This document shows, piece by piece, positions 1 to 8,797 of a stretch of 64,000 nucleotides of DNA. Both the position numbers and the translations under genes were made by a program. The notes under the pieces were generated by a model. That model had not been told where the DNA came from. It worked only from the letters and a program-made list of their open reading frames with translations, and made no database searches. Each line of letters begins with the position of its first letter. Position 1 is the first letter of the stretch. The DNA lies in NCBI RefSeq assembly GCF_003048615.2, contig NZ_CP049263.1:806001-870000 (forward strand). The letters are read 5' to 3'. Source of the stretch: Campylobacter concisus (GTDB lineage Bacteria > Campylobacterota > Campylobacteria > Campylobacterales > Campylobacteraceae).

Positions 1-8
1 TAGCTTTT

Positions 9-1346
9 ATGACAGCTAGGCTCTCTCATGGTGCTAAAAATGGCACAGCCCAAGTGGTTGATGATAAAAAGTTAAAGTCACTAAATGCCTTTGCAAGAAG
101 AATCCTCCAAGCCATCTCTATGCTTCACAACAAAGATGCAAAAGCTCTAGCAGAGCAGGGCATGCAGCTACTTGCTAGAAGATATGATGAGAAAAATCTT
201 GAAGAGATGTGCCTTAAATGGTTTGATTTTGTAAGCTCTTACGATACTGAATTTTTGGACTTTTTGAAATATTATGGCGTGAGAGACTTTGACGATCTAA
301 AGACTATGAGCGCTGAGCTTGAGAAATTCTTATCTCAAAAAAATGAAAATGCAGAAGAAAACGCTCTAGTAGAGCTTTTAAATTTTGCGCTTGAGCCTTC
401 TATCACAAAGGAGCTTGGTGAAGAGCTTAGCAACATTAGAAGCGTTTTGAAACAAAATCCACAAAGCCTAAATAGCAAAGAATTTCAAGATAAGATAAAA
501 GGTTTTGTTGATCGCAGGATCGAAGAAGATAGAACCGAGATCATCGAAAAGGTTGGCTCATTAAACAACATCTTGCAAAGCATAGGCGATAGGATTTCAG
601 ATATCGCAGCTAGCTCTCAAAGTAGCTCCGCTAAGGTGCAAAGCATCAAAAATGATCTTAAAAATGTAAATTTAAATGCAAATAGCATCGATCATGTAAA
701 GAGCATGCTTATCGAGATCGCAGGTGCCTTGGAGATCGAGAGCAAGGAGCTTGGTCTTGAGATGAATAGTAAGCAAGCGACCATTTCTGAGCTTCAAAAC
801 AAGGTTATTAGCCTAGAAAAAGAGCTTGAAGCTGCTAAGCTTGAGAGCAAAGAGGACTTTTTAACAAAAGTGGCTACAAAAAGAGCTTTGATGAGTGAAA
901 TTCAGCGTATCGAAGAGGCTTATAAACGTTACGGCACGGACTATTCGATCTGCTTTGTTGATATTGATTTCTTTAAAAAGATAAACGACACCTACGGACA
1001 CGAAGCTGGCGACGTGATCCTTTCAGCCGTGGCTCAGGTGCTTAAGAAAAATGCTAGAAAAGTTGATTTTGTCGGTAGATATGGTGGCGAGGAATTTGTC
1101 ATTTTGCTACCAAGCACGAGCTTAAAAGATGGCGTGAGATTTGGCGAGAAGCTAAGAAGCATGATCGAAAATTTCAAATTTATCTATAAAAACGAGCGCA
1201 TCAAAGTTACCATTAGCTCTGGTGTGGCGACAAGAAGTGCAAATTTAAGTGACACGATGACGCTTGAGGGTGCTGATAAGATGCTCTATCTTTCAAAAGA
1301 GGGCGGCAGAAACCAAGTCATGCCAAAGATAATCGAGGAAAAATGA
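9..1346 (+). CDS. GGDEF diguanylate cyclase with long helical N-terminal region
   Basis: Predicted enzyme making cyclic di-GMP from two GTP. The last ~165 residues form a GGDEF domain with an intact GGEEF signature near residues 359-363. An RxxD product-inhibition (I-site) motif lies five residues upstream, so feedback control is expected. The first ~285 residues are helical and polar, with a probable coiled coil around 190-285 and no membrane segment, so the protein is likely cytoplasmic with a dimerising or sensing N-terminus of unknown type. The reading frame stays open to the window edge and no ribosome binding site is visible, so the true start may lie upstream. The end overlaps folC by four bases. 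GGDEF function is secure; the input signal is unknown. Confidence 0.88.
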   Translation: MTARLSHGAKNGTAQVVDDKKLKSLNAFARRILQAISMLHNKDAKALAEQGMQLLARRYDEKNLEEMCLKWFDFVSSYDTEFLDFLKYYGVRDFDDLKTMSAELEKFLSQKNENAEENALVELLNFALEPSITKELGEELSNIRSVLKQNPQSLNSKEFQDKIKGFVDRRIEEDRTEIIEKVGSLNNILQSIGDRISDIAASSQSSSAKVQSIKNDLKNVNLNANSIDHVKSMLIEIAGALEIESKELGLEMNSKQATISELQNKVISLEKELEAAKLESKEDFLTKVATKRALMSEIQRIEEAYKRYGTDYSICFVDIDFFKKINDTYGHEAGDVILSAVAQVLKKNARKVDFVGRYGGEEFVILLPSTSLKDGVRFGEKLRSMIENFKFIYKNERIKVTISSGVATRSANLSDTMTLEGADKMLYLSKEGGRNQVMPKIIEEK

Positions 1347-2545
1347 GCCTAGCGAAATTTCTTGATGGCAAGCCACTTTACTACAAAGAGATCGACTATG
1401 GTAGGATCATAAGGGCTTATGATACGATCAAAGGCCATCTAAAGCCTTTTAAGATAATCCACATCATCGGCACAAATGGCAAAGGTAGCACAGGCCGCTT
1501 TTTAGCGCAAATTTTAAGCCAAAGGGGCGCAAAAGCAGGCCACTACACGAGCCCACATATATTTAAATTTAACGAGCGATTTTGGCTAAATGGCGAGGTC
1601 GCTAGCGATGAAATTTTAGAGGTGGCTCACGAGCGCTTACAAGCTCTTTTGAGTGATGAGTACAAGATAAAAACGAGCTATTTTGAGTATATGACGCTGC
1701 TTTCTGCGGTGCTTTTTGAGGGTTGTGACTACTTTGTCTGCGAGGCTGGCATGGGTGGCGTGCTGGATGCGACAAATGTCTTTGAAAAAGAGCTAAGTAT
1801 CTTTACTCCGATCGGTTTTGATCACACGGCGATATTAGGCAACAGCTTAGAAGAAATTTCACGCACGAAATTTGAAGCCATGGGCAAAAGAGCTATCTTA
1901 AATGATGAGATGAATGAGATAAGTGTGGCTATCGCAAAAGAGATCGCAAGTGAAAAAGGTGCAACTCTGAGCTTTCCAAGAGAAATTTTAACCAAAGAAA
2001 ATTTAAACGAGATCGCAAACTACGCAGATAAATTTAATCTACCAGAGTTTTTGCGCTCAAATTTAACTCTAGCCTACGCCGCAGCTAAAATTTTAGATAG
2101 TAGCATAGATATCAAAAAGCTTGGCGCTTTATCGCTTCGTGGTAGATGCGAAAAGATCGCTTCAAATTTATACGTTGATGTCGGTCACAACGAGCTTGGT
2201 GCAAATGCTGTGGCTAAGAAATTTAGTTCAAAAGAGTTTGGCGGTAAGAAGCTAACACTAATTTATAACTCGTTTTTAGATAAAGACTTTAAGGCAGTTT
2301 TAGCAGCTCTAAAGCCAGCCATTGAGGACGTGCTACTTTATCACTACCACTGCGAGGGCAGGGAGCTTGGCGGAGAGCTCATAAACAAAGCACTAAATGA
2401 GCTTGAAATTTCGCATAGGGAGTTTGAGTCAAGCGATATGAACGATATAAAAGAGGCAAAAAACGGCAAAATTTACCTAGCATTTGGCTCGTTTCACCTG
2501 GTCGAAGCCTTTTTAAAAGAGTACTATGCAAGCAAAGGTCTATGA
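1343..2545 (+). CDS. folC: Folylpolyglutamate synthase / dihydrofolate synthase
   Basis: Mur-ligase-type ATP-dependent enzyme that adds glutamate to folates and, in many bacteria, also makes dihydrofolate from dihydropteroate. The P-loop GTNGKGS lies near residues 43-49, followed by the family's YTSPH segment around residue 68. A GHNELG-type motif near residue 280 belongs to the C-terminal ligase domain. At 400 residues it is slightly short for the family (about 420). The ATGA overlap with the diguanylate cyclase gene and the 20-base overlap with mfd suggest translational coupling in one operon. Whether it has one or both activities cannot be read from sequence. Confidence 0.93.
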   Translation: MSLAKFLDGKPLYYKEIDYGRIIRAYDTIKGHLKPFKIIHIIGTNGKGSTGRFLAQILSQRGAKAGHYTSPHIFKFNERFWLNGEVASDEILEVAHERLQALLSDEYKIKTSYFEYMTLLSAVLFEGCDYFVCEAGMGGVLDATNVFEKELSIFTPIGFDHTAILGNSLEEISRTKFEAMGKRAILNDEMNEISVAIAKEIASEKGATLSFPREILTKENLNEIANYADKFNLPEFLRSNLTLAYAAAKILDSSIDIKKLGALSLRGRCEKIASNLYVDVGHNELGANAVAKKFSSKEFGGKKLTLIYNSFLDKDFKAVLAALKPAIEDVLLYHYHCEGRELGGELINKALNELEISHREFESSDMNDIKEAKNGKIYLAFGSFHLVEAFLKEYYASKGL

Positions 2546-5471
2546 GTATCTTTTAACACACGCCCCACAAATTCTCATCTGCGAAGATGACAAAGAGGCG
2601 GCACTCTGCGCTGACGCGGCCAGTTTTGCTGGCTTTAGCGCATTTAAACTACCTGATTTTAGAGCTAAAAAGGGCGATGATCTAAGAAGTTTTAACGAAG
2701 AGCTCTTTGAAATTTCATCCGTTCTTAGCAAATACTATAAATTTGATGGCAAAAAGATCATCATAAGCCCATTTAGCACGCTTTTAAACCCACTTCCAAC
2801 GCAAAAAAACCTAGAAAGCTCAACGATCAAGCTAAAAGATAATCTAAATTTAAGCGAATTTGCCGACTTGCTCATACGATTTGGCTACGAGTGCGTCGAT
2901 ATCGTTGAGAGCGTTGGCGAGTTTAGCATTCGCGGCGAAGTGATCGACATTTATGGCGTAAATATGGACGATCCTGTTAGAATTTTGCTCTTTGGCGATG
3001 AGGTGGAGAGCATCAGAAACTACAACACCGCTACGCAAATTAGCAACAAAAATGAGCTAAGCGAAGCCGAGATCATGCCATTTATCGCAAATTTGAGCAA
3101 AGATGAGTTTGAAAAAGTTAGCCAAAAGATCGAGGATATGCAAAGCGATGCCTTGGTGAGTGATCTAAATTCGCTTGGATTTTGGGCGATAGATAGCTTT
3201 AGCGACTACTTGAAAGAATTTGACTCAAAGCTTGTTAAAAAGATCGATTTTGAAATTTATGATGTGCCTGAGGAGAAATTTAAGGGCATTGAAATTTTGC
3301 CTGAGCCAAAGGTCTATAAAGACTTAGAAGTTACTTTAAATTTTGACTTTTTTGAGCTAAATAAGAGCAAAAGCATAACCGTTCTTTCAAGAAATGAAGG
3401 GCTTTTTAAGGGTTATGAGCTTGATGGCTTTGCCAACGTAAAGCTTGAAATTTCGCCCCTTGTAGTAAATTTAACCTCAAGTGACAAGATAGTAGTCTCT
3501 TTAAATAAATTTGAGAAAAAAAGGCGAGTTAAGCGCTCAAGCCTAGTGGTCGATGAGCTAAAGGTAAATGACTACGTCGTGCATGAAGATTATGGTATAG
3601 GCAGATTTTTGGGGCTTGAAAAGATCAAGGTTTTGGGTGCGACGAAGGAATTTGTGGTTATTGCCTACCAAAATGACGACAAGCTTCTTTTGCCGGTTGA
3701 GCATCTAAATTTGATAGATCGCTACATCGCTCAAAATGGCTCTATGGCGGTGCTTGATCGCTTAGGCAAGGCAAATTTTGCCAAGATAAAAGAGAAGGTT
3801 AGAGAAAAACTCTTTGCCATCGCTTCAAAGATCGTAGCGATGGCGGCAAAAAGGGAGCTAATCGCTGGTAAAATTTTGCAAAAAGAGGATATCTCTTATC
3901 TAAATTTCGTCCAAGACGCTGGCTTTTCATACACGAGTGATCAGCAAAAGGCGGTAAATGATATAAAAGATGAGCTAAAAAGCGGCAGGGTGATGGATAG
4001 GCTGCTTAGCGGAGATGTTGGCTTTGGCAAGACTGAAGTTGCGATGAATGCCATATTTACCTGCATAAAATCAGGCTTTAGCGCATTTTTCTTCGTGCCA
4101 ACGACGCTTCTTAGCTCGCAGCACTACAAGACACTAAGCCAGAGATTTAGCAAATTTGGCATAAAGGTCTTTAGGCTGGATCGCTTCTCAAGTGCCAAAG
4201 AGAAATCAAGCCTGCAAAAAGCGCTAAAAGAAAATGAGCCCATAGTTTGCGTGGGTACGCATGCGCTTCTTGGCGTAAAGGCTGAAAATTTAGGGCTTAT
4301 AGTGGTTGATGAAGAGCATAAATTTGGCGTTAAGCAAAAAGAGCAGCTAAAAGAAATTTCTCAGCACTCACACATCTTAAGTATGAGCGCCACGCCGATA
4401 CCAAGAAGCCTAAATATGGCGCTTAGCAAGATAAAAACATATAGCATTTTAGCCACTCCACCAAGTTCGAGGCTGGATGTGAGAACAAGCGTGAGAGAGT
4501 GGGACGAAAAGGTCGTCAAAGAGGCTATCATGCGTGAGCTAAGACGCGGAGGGCAGACCTTTTACATCCACAACCACATCGCAGACATCGAGCAGACGGC
4601 AAATGAGCTAAGAAAAATTTTGCCAAAGCTTAGAATTTTGATACTTCACTCAAAAGTAAATGCAAAAGTCGCTGAAGATGAGATGATGAAATTTGAGCGG
4701 GGCGAGTATGACTTGCTACTTTGCACTAGCATCGTTGAAAGCGGCATCCACTTGCCAAATGCAAACACTATAATCGTAGAAAATGCTAATAAATTTGGTA
4801 TGGCTGACCTGCACCAGCTGCGCGGGCGAGTTGGCAGAAGCGACAAGCAGGCTTATTGCTACTTCTTGGTAGAAGATAAAGATGCCATTAGCAAAGACGC
4901 TCTAAAACGACTTGTCGCACTTGAAGGCAACTCATTTTTGGGTGCTGGCTCAGTGCTAGCTTATCACGATCTTGAGATAAGAGGTGGTGGCAACATCATC
5001 GGCGAGGCGCAAAGCGGTCACATCGAGGCTATCGGCTACTCGCTATATCTAAAGATGCTAGAAGATGAGATAAATAAGCTTCTTAATCAAGACTCCGCAA
5101 AGCTTGACAAGATCGATCTAAAGCTTAGTGTGAGTGCCTTTTTAAATCAAGAATTTATAAGAGAAGATAGGCTAAGGCTTGAAATTTACAGGCGCCTTAG
5201 CAAGTGCAAAGAGGTCGCTGAAGTCTATGAGATACAAAGCGAGCTTGAGGATAGATTTGGCAAGATAGATACATTTACAAAGCAGTTTTTAGACCTTATC
5301 ATCATCAAAATTTTAGCTCTAAAAGCTGGCATAAAGACGATCTCAAATAGCGAGCAAAACATACTAATAACAAAAAATGATGACGAGAAGATCAGGCTAA
5401 AGTCACGTAGCAAGGACGATGACGATGTTTTGGCTGAAATTTTGGTCTATCTAAGAAAGGATAAGAAATGA
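2526..5471 (+). CDS. mfd: Transcription-repair coupling factor
   Basis: DNA translocase that removes RNA polymerase stalled at lesions and recruits UvrA. Domain order follows the family: UvrB-like N-terminal region, RNA polymerase-interaction (CarD/RID) segment near residues 335-400, then a RecG-like helicase core with Walker A GDVGFGKTE near 496-504 and a DEEH box near 595-598. The conserved segment HQLRGRVGRS belongs to helicase motif VI. A TRCF C-terminal domain follows. At 981 residues it is shorter than E. coli Mfd (1148), as in other epsilon-type proteobacteria, mostly through a shorter N-terminal half. It starts inside the folC end and its stop overlaps the next gene. Confidence 0.96.
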   Translation: MQAKVYEYLLTHAPQILICEDDKEAALCADAASFAGFSAFKLPDFRAKKGDDLRSFNEELFEISSVLSKYYKFDGKKIIISPFSTLLNPLPTQKNLESSTIKLKDNLNLSEFADLLIRFGYECVDIVESVGEFSIRGEVIDIYGVNMDDPVRILLFGDEVESIRNYNTATQISNKNELSEAEIMPFIANLSKDEFEKVSQKIEDMQSDALVSDLNSLGFWAIDSFSDYLKEFDSKLVKKIDFEIYDVPEEKFKGIEILPEPKVYKDLEVTLNFDFFELNKSKSITVLSRNEGLFKGYELDGFANVKLEISPLVVNLTSSDKIVVSLNKFEKKRRVKRSSLVVDELKVNDYVVHEDYGIGRFLGLEKIKVLGATKEFVVIAYQNDDKLLLPVEHLNLIDRYIAQNGSMAVLDRLGKANFAKIKEKVREKLFAIASKIVAMAAKRELIAGKILQKEDISYLNFVQDAGFSYTSDQQKAVNDIKDELKSGRVMDRLLSGDVGFGKTEVAMNAIFTCIKSGFSAFFFVPTTLLSSQHYKTLSQRFSKFGIKVFRLDRFSSAKEKSSLQKALKENEPIVCVGTHALLGVKAENLGLIVVDEEHKFGVKQKEQLKEISQHSHILSMSATPIPRSLNMALSKIKTYSILATPPSSRLDVRTSVREWDEKVVKEAIMRELRRGGQTFYIHNHIADIEQTANELRKILPKLRILILHSKVNAKVAEDEMMKFERGEYDLLLCTSIVESGIHLPNANTIIVENANKFGMADLHQLRGRVGRSDKQAYCYFLVEDKDAISKDALKRLVALEGNSFLGAGSVLAYHDLEIRGGGNIIGEAQSGHIEAIGYSLYLKMLEDEINKLLNQDSAKLDKIDLKLSVSAFLNQEFIREDRLRLEIYRRLSKCKEVAEVYEIQSELEDRFGKIDTFTKQFLDLIIIKILALKAGIKTISNSEQNILITKNDDEKIRLKSRSKDDDDVLAEILVYLRKDKK

Positions 5472-6232
5472 TAGATTGGGGTGTGAAGTACGCAGCGATT
5501 TATAAGAGTACAAAAGGGATGTTAAAGCCAGTTGAGGATATCGATTTTGTCGATATCGACTCACTTTATGGGCTTGAAAAACAAAAAGAAATTTTGCTAA
5601 AAAATACTAGAAATTTTATAGCTGGCGACGAGGCAAATCACGTGCTTCTTTGGGGTGAGAGAGGATGCGGCAAGTCAAGCCTTGTAAGGGCTGTTTTTAC
5701 TAAATTTTATAAAGAGGGACTTCGTATCATTGAGATCGGCTGCGAGGATCTAAAATACCTTGGCGACATCATCGATGAGATCAGAAAGAGCGAGTTTAAA
5801 TTTATCATTTTCTGCGACGATCTAAGCTTTGAAAATGGTAGCAATGAGTATAAATTTCTAAAGCCTATCATGGATGGCTCTATCCAAAAACCGCCAAAAA
5901 ACGTCCTTTTATACGCCACTTCAAACCGCAGGCATCTAATAAGCGAGTTTAAAAGCGAAAATGAAAACTCAGAGCTAATAGACGGAGAAATCCACTATAG
6001 CGACGCAGCTCAGGAGAAAATTTCGCTCTCGGACCGCTTTGGTCTTTGGATCAGTTTTTATCAAGGCAACTACGACGAGTACCTAAAAATGGTTGATTTT
6101 TACTTTAAAGACTACACTGGCAACAAAGACGAGCTTCACACACTTGCTAAAAATTTCGCCACCCTAAGAGCTAGCAGAAGTGGCAGGACAGCAAAGCAGT
6201 TTTATCTAACTTTTAAAGAAAATTTAAAATGA
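5468..6232 (+). CDS. DUF815-family AAA+ ATPase
   Basis: Single-domain P-loop ATPase of the DUF815 family, whose biological role is not established. Walker A GERGCGKSS is at residues 63-71, and an acidic Walker B-like FCDDLS segment lies near 114-119. A sensor-type ATSNRR sequence near 152-157 also fits AAA+ proteins. There is no membrane segment. It overlaps the mfd stop by four bases and the glycosylase start by four bases, so it is cotranscribed with DNA repair genes. A repair-linked role is only inferred from that context. Confidence 0.85.
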   Translation: MIDWGVKYAAIYKSTKGMLKPVEDIDFVDIDSLYGLEKQKEILLKNTRNFIAGDEANHVLLWGERGCGKSSLVRAVFTKFYKEGLRIIEIGCEDLKYLGDIIDEIRKSEFKFIIFCDDLSFENGSNEYKFLKPIMDGSIQKPPKNVLLYATSNRRHLISEFKSENENSELIDGEIHYSDAAQEKISLSDRFGLWISFYQGNYDEYLKMVDFYFKDYTGNKDELHTLAKNFATLRASRSGRTAKQFYLTFKENLK

Positions 6233-6897
6233 GATCAACTGATCTGTTTTTAGCCCTACTAAATCACAAAAGTAGAAATTTTGACGAGCTAAAATGGCCA
6301 GGTGAGGGCACTTTTGAGGTTGTTTTGGGTGCTATTTTAGTGCAAAATACCAACTGGAGAAACGTTGAAAAAGCGCTAGATAATCTAAAAAATGCCAGCA
6401 AAGATAGCCTGCAAGGCATTTGCACGCTTGAAAACAGCGAGCTTGCCACACTCATAAAGCCAAGCGGCTTTTACAACACAAAGGCAAAACGGCTAAAGAC
6501 GCTTTGCCTAGCTATAAAAAATGAATTTGAGAGCTTTGATAATTTTAAAGAAAACGCTAGCCGTGAGTGGCTCATAAACGTAAAAGGCGTTGGCGCTGAG
6601 ACTTGTGATGCGATACTTGCTTACGCTTGCGGCAAGCCTTACATGGTCGTTGATGCTTATGCGCTTAGGATAATGGCATATTTTGACTACATTTTTGAGA
6701 GCTACGACGAGGCTGCTGAGTGGTTTAGCTCGCTTGATTATGATGAAATTTATAAATTTCTTGATAGCGAGAAATTTGACGAAACTGAGGTTTTAAAGCT
6801 CTATCATGCACTCATTTTGGAGTTTTGCAAAGAGAATTTCAAAGGTAAAATTTTAAGCCAAAGCGGACAAGAGGTGCTTGATAACATTAAAAATTAA
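6229..6897 (+). CDS. MagIII-like 3-methyladenine DNA glycosylase (endonuclease III superfamily)
   Basis: Helix-hairpin-helix base-excision glycosylase. The HhH segment (VKGVGAETCDAILAYA, from about residue 120) is followed by a catalytic Asp at residue 142 in VVDAYALR. The four-cysteine iron-sulfur loop of classic endonuclease III is absent at the C-terminus. That absence and the overall sequence resemble Helicobacter pylori MagIII, which excises 3-methyladenine. The protein is 222 residues, the usual MagIII size. It is the last gene of the run starting with the diguanylate cyclase. Nth-type activity cannot be fully excluded, but the missing cluster argues against it. Confidence 0.8.
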   Translation: MRSTDLFLALLNHKSRNFDELKWPGEGTFEVVLGAILVQNTNWRNVEKALDNLKNASKDSLQGICTLENSELATLIKPSGFYNTKAKRLKTLCLAIKNEFESFDNFKENASREWLINVKGVGAETCDAILAYACGKPYMVVDAYALRIMAYFDYIFESYDEAAEWFSSLDYDEIYKFLDSEKFDETEVLKLYHALILEFCKENFKGKILSQSGQEVLDNIKN

Positions 6898-6991
6898 AAA
6901 TTTTATTTTAAATTTAGCGCAAATTAGGACTTTTTATGTTTTATTTTAAATTCTATGCTAAATTTACGTAAAATTTATATTAGGAGAGGCA

Positions 6992-7897
6992 ATGATATAC
7001 GACAATATCGTTAAAACGATCGGTAATACACCTATCGTAAAGGTTAAAACAGGTGCTGACGAGGCTGAAATTTACGTAAAATTAGAGTTTTTTAACCCAG
7101 GCGGCTCTGTAAAAGATAGAATCGCATTTAATATGATCACAAAAATGCTAGCTGATGGCACACTAAAACATGGCGACACTATCGTTGAGCCAACAAGCGG
7201 AAATACAGGTATCGGCGTAGCTATGTGCGGTGCTGCACTTGGCTTTAAAGTGATCCTTTGCATGCCTGAGAGCATGAGTATCGAAAGACGCAAGATCGTT
7301 GCAGCTTATGGCGCTCATCTTGAGCTAACTCCTGCAGCTGGCGGTATGAAAGCAGCGATCGCAAAAGCTACTGAGCTAGCTTCTCAGCCAAATCACGTAA
7401 TGCTAAGCCAGTTTGAAAACAAGTACAACCCACAAGCTCACGAGCTAACAACAGCAGCTGAAATTGTGGCTGATTTTAGCAAGCTTGATGCCTTTGTAGC
7501 AGGCGTTGGCACAGGCGGCACTATAAGCGGCGTGGCAAAGGTTCTAAAAGAAAAAGGCTATGACACTAAGATCATCGCAGTAGAGCCTGAAGCATCACCA
7601 GTTTTAAGTGGCGGTAACCCAGGACCACATAAAATTCAAGGCATCGGAGCTGGATTTTTACCAAATACAATGGATATGAGCCTAGTTAGCGAAGTAGAAA
7701 AAGTAAGCAATGATGACGCACTAAACGCAGCTAGAGCGATCGCAAAGAGCGATGGCTTGATGATAGGCATAAGTGGCGGCGCTTCTTACGTGGCTGCAAA
7801 AAGGGTGGCTAAAAGACTTGGCGCTGGCAAAAAAGTGCTTTTCATAGCTCCAGATAACGGCGAGAGATACCTAAGTACAGAGCTTTACGGAGCGTAA
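6992..7897 (+). CDS. cysK: Cysteine synthase A (O-acetylserine sulfhydrylase)
   Basis: PLP enzyme converting O-acetylserine and sulfide to cysteine. The PLP lysine is K41 in the GGSVKDR motif. The substrate loop PTSGNTGIG begins near residue 67, and the glycine-rich phosphate loop GTGGTISG lies near 174-181. The length, 301 residues, is normal. A good AGGAGAGG ribosome site precedes the ATG. Serine acetyltransferase follows three bases after the stop, so both steps of cysteine synthesis are cotranscribed. CysM-type specificity is possible but the sequence fits CysK better. Confidence 0.94.
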   Translation: MIYDNIVKTIGNTPIVKVKTGADEAEIYVKLEFFNPGGSVKDRIAFNMITKMLADGTLKHGDTIVEPTSGNTGIGVAMCGAALGFKVILCMPESMSIERRKIVAAYGAHLELTPAAGGMKAAIAKATELASQPNHVMLSQFENKYNPQAHELTTAAEIVADFSKLDAFVAGVGTGGTISGVAKVLKEKGYDTKIIAVEPEASPVLSGGNPGPHKIQGIGAGFLPNTMDMSLVSEVEKVSNDDALNAARAIAKSDGLMIGISGGASYVAAKRVAKRLGAGKKVLFIAPDNGERYLSTELYGA

Positions 7898-7900
7898 AAT

Positions 7901-8452
7901 ATGTGGGAGAGTCTAAAAGAGCTAGTTCAAACCGTCCGTGAAAAAGACCCATCGGTGCATAGTTGTTGCTTTTTGGCGATACTTATAAACACTCCTGGCA
8001 TCCATGCGGTTTTGTTTCACAAAATTTCTCATTTTTTATATGAGAAAAAGTGGTTTTTTCTAGCTAGACTCATCTCGCAAATAGCAAGATTTTTAACAGG
8101 CATCGAGATCCACCCGGGAGCGAAGATCGGTAGGAGATTTTTCATAGATCACGGCATGGGCGTGGTTATCGGTGAGACGGCTGAGGTCGGTAATGATGTG
8201 ATGATGTATCATCAAGTGACACTTGGCGGCACTGGCAAAGAGTGTGGCAAGCGCCATCCAACCGTTAAGAATGGCGTGACTATCGCTGCTGGCTCAAAGA
8301 TACTTGGTGCTATAACGATCGGTGAAAATGCTAAGATCGGTGCAAACTCAGTCGTGCTAAAAAACGTCCCAGCAAACGCAACTGTCGTTGGCATACCAGC
8401 AAGAGTTGTCAGAGTAAATGGGACGAAATTTGAGCCAGAATTTATCATTTAA
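7901..8452 (+). CDS. cysE: Serine O-acetyltransferase (short form)
   Basis: Transfers an acetyl group from acetyl-CoA to serine, the first step of cysteine synthesis. The left-handed beta-helix built from hexapeptide repeats spans roughly residues 65-165, with the characteristic [15 protein letters not shown] and [10 protein letters not shown] segments. At 183 residues it is the short form that lacks most of the N-terminal helical domain of the 273-residue E. coli enzyme. The C-terminus ends in Ile, and C-terminal Ile is what CysE uses to dock into CysK, so a cysteine synthase complex with the upstream gene product is likely. Confidence 0.93.
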   Translation: MWESLKELVQTVREKDPSVHSCCFLAILINTPGIHAVLFHKISHFLYEKKWFFLARLISQIARFLTGIEIHPGAKIGRRFFIDHGMGVVIGETAEVGNDVMMYHQVTLGGTGKECGKRHPTVKNGVTIAAGSKILGAITIGENAKIGANSVVLKNVPANATVVGIPARVVRVNGTKFEPEFII

Positions 8453-8472
8453 ACTGAAATTCTAAATAAAAA

Positions 8473-8679
8473 TTATTTTTGCTCTTTGTATTTTAAAACT
8501 TGAGCGTAAATTTCATCTTTCAGTTTTAATTTTTCTTTTTTCAAGGCATCAAGCTCAGAGGCTTGTGCTGCTTTGCTATCTATCTTTTCATTTAGCTCGT
8601 CATGCTTTTTGCAAAGTGCGGCAAAATGAACATCAACCTTTTTCAACTCATTTATGAGATCAGTGTATTCGTGTAACAT
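8473..8679 (-). CDS. YdcH/DUF465-family small helical protein
   Basis: Predicted 68-residue, highly charged, fully helical protein of the DUF465 (YdcH) type. The ATG at 8679 is chosen because AGGAG lies directly upstream on the minus strand; the frame could extend 12 codons further but without such a site. In C. jejuni a DUF465 gene also sits beside rpmB, which supports orthology. It converges with cysE, leaving only 20 bases between stops. The function of the family is unknown; a coiled-coil dimer is likely. Confidence 0.82.
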   Translation of the reverse strand: MLHEYTDLINELKKVDVHFAALCKKHDELNEKIDSKAAQASELDALKKEKLKLKDEIYAQVLKYKEQK

Positions 8680-8797
8680 ACGTAGCTCCTGTAAAAAATT
8701 TATAAATTTTAACAAGGCTTTGTAAATGTTTGGCTATCCAAATTTAGATCTATAAAAGCTTAGTATTTAAGTCAAATTTATCACAAAATGCAAAAAA

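Noticed and set aside
6964-6990. TATATT as a cysK promoter
   Set aside because: It would place the transcription start inside the ribosome site; too close to the ATG to be a normal -10 box.
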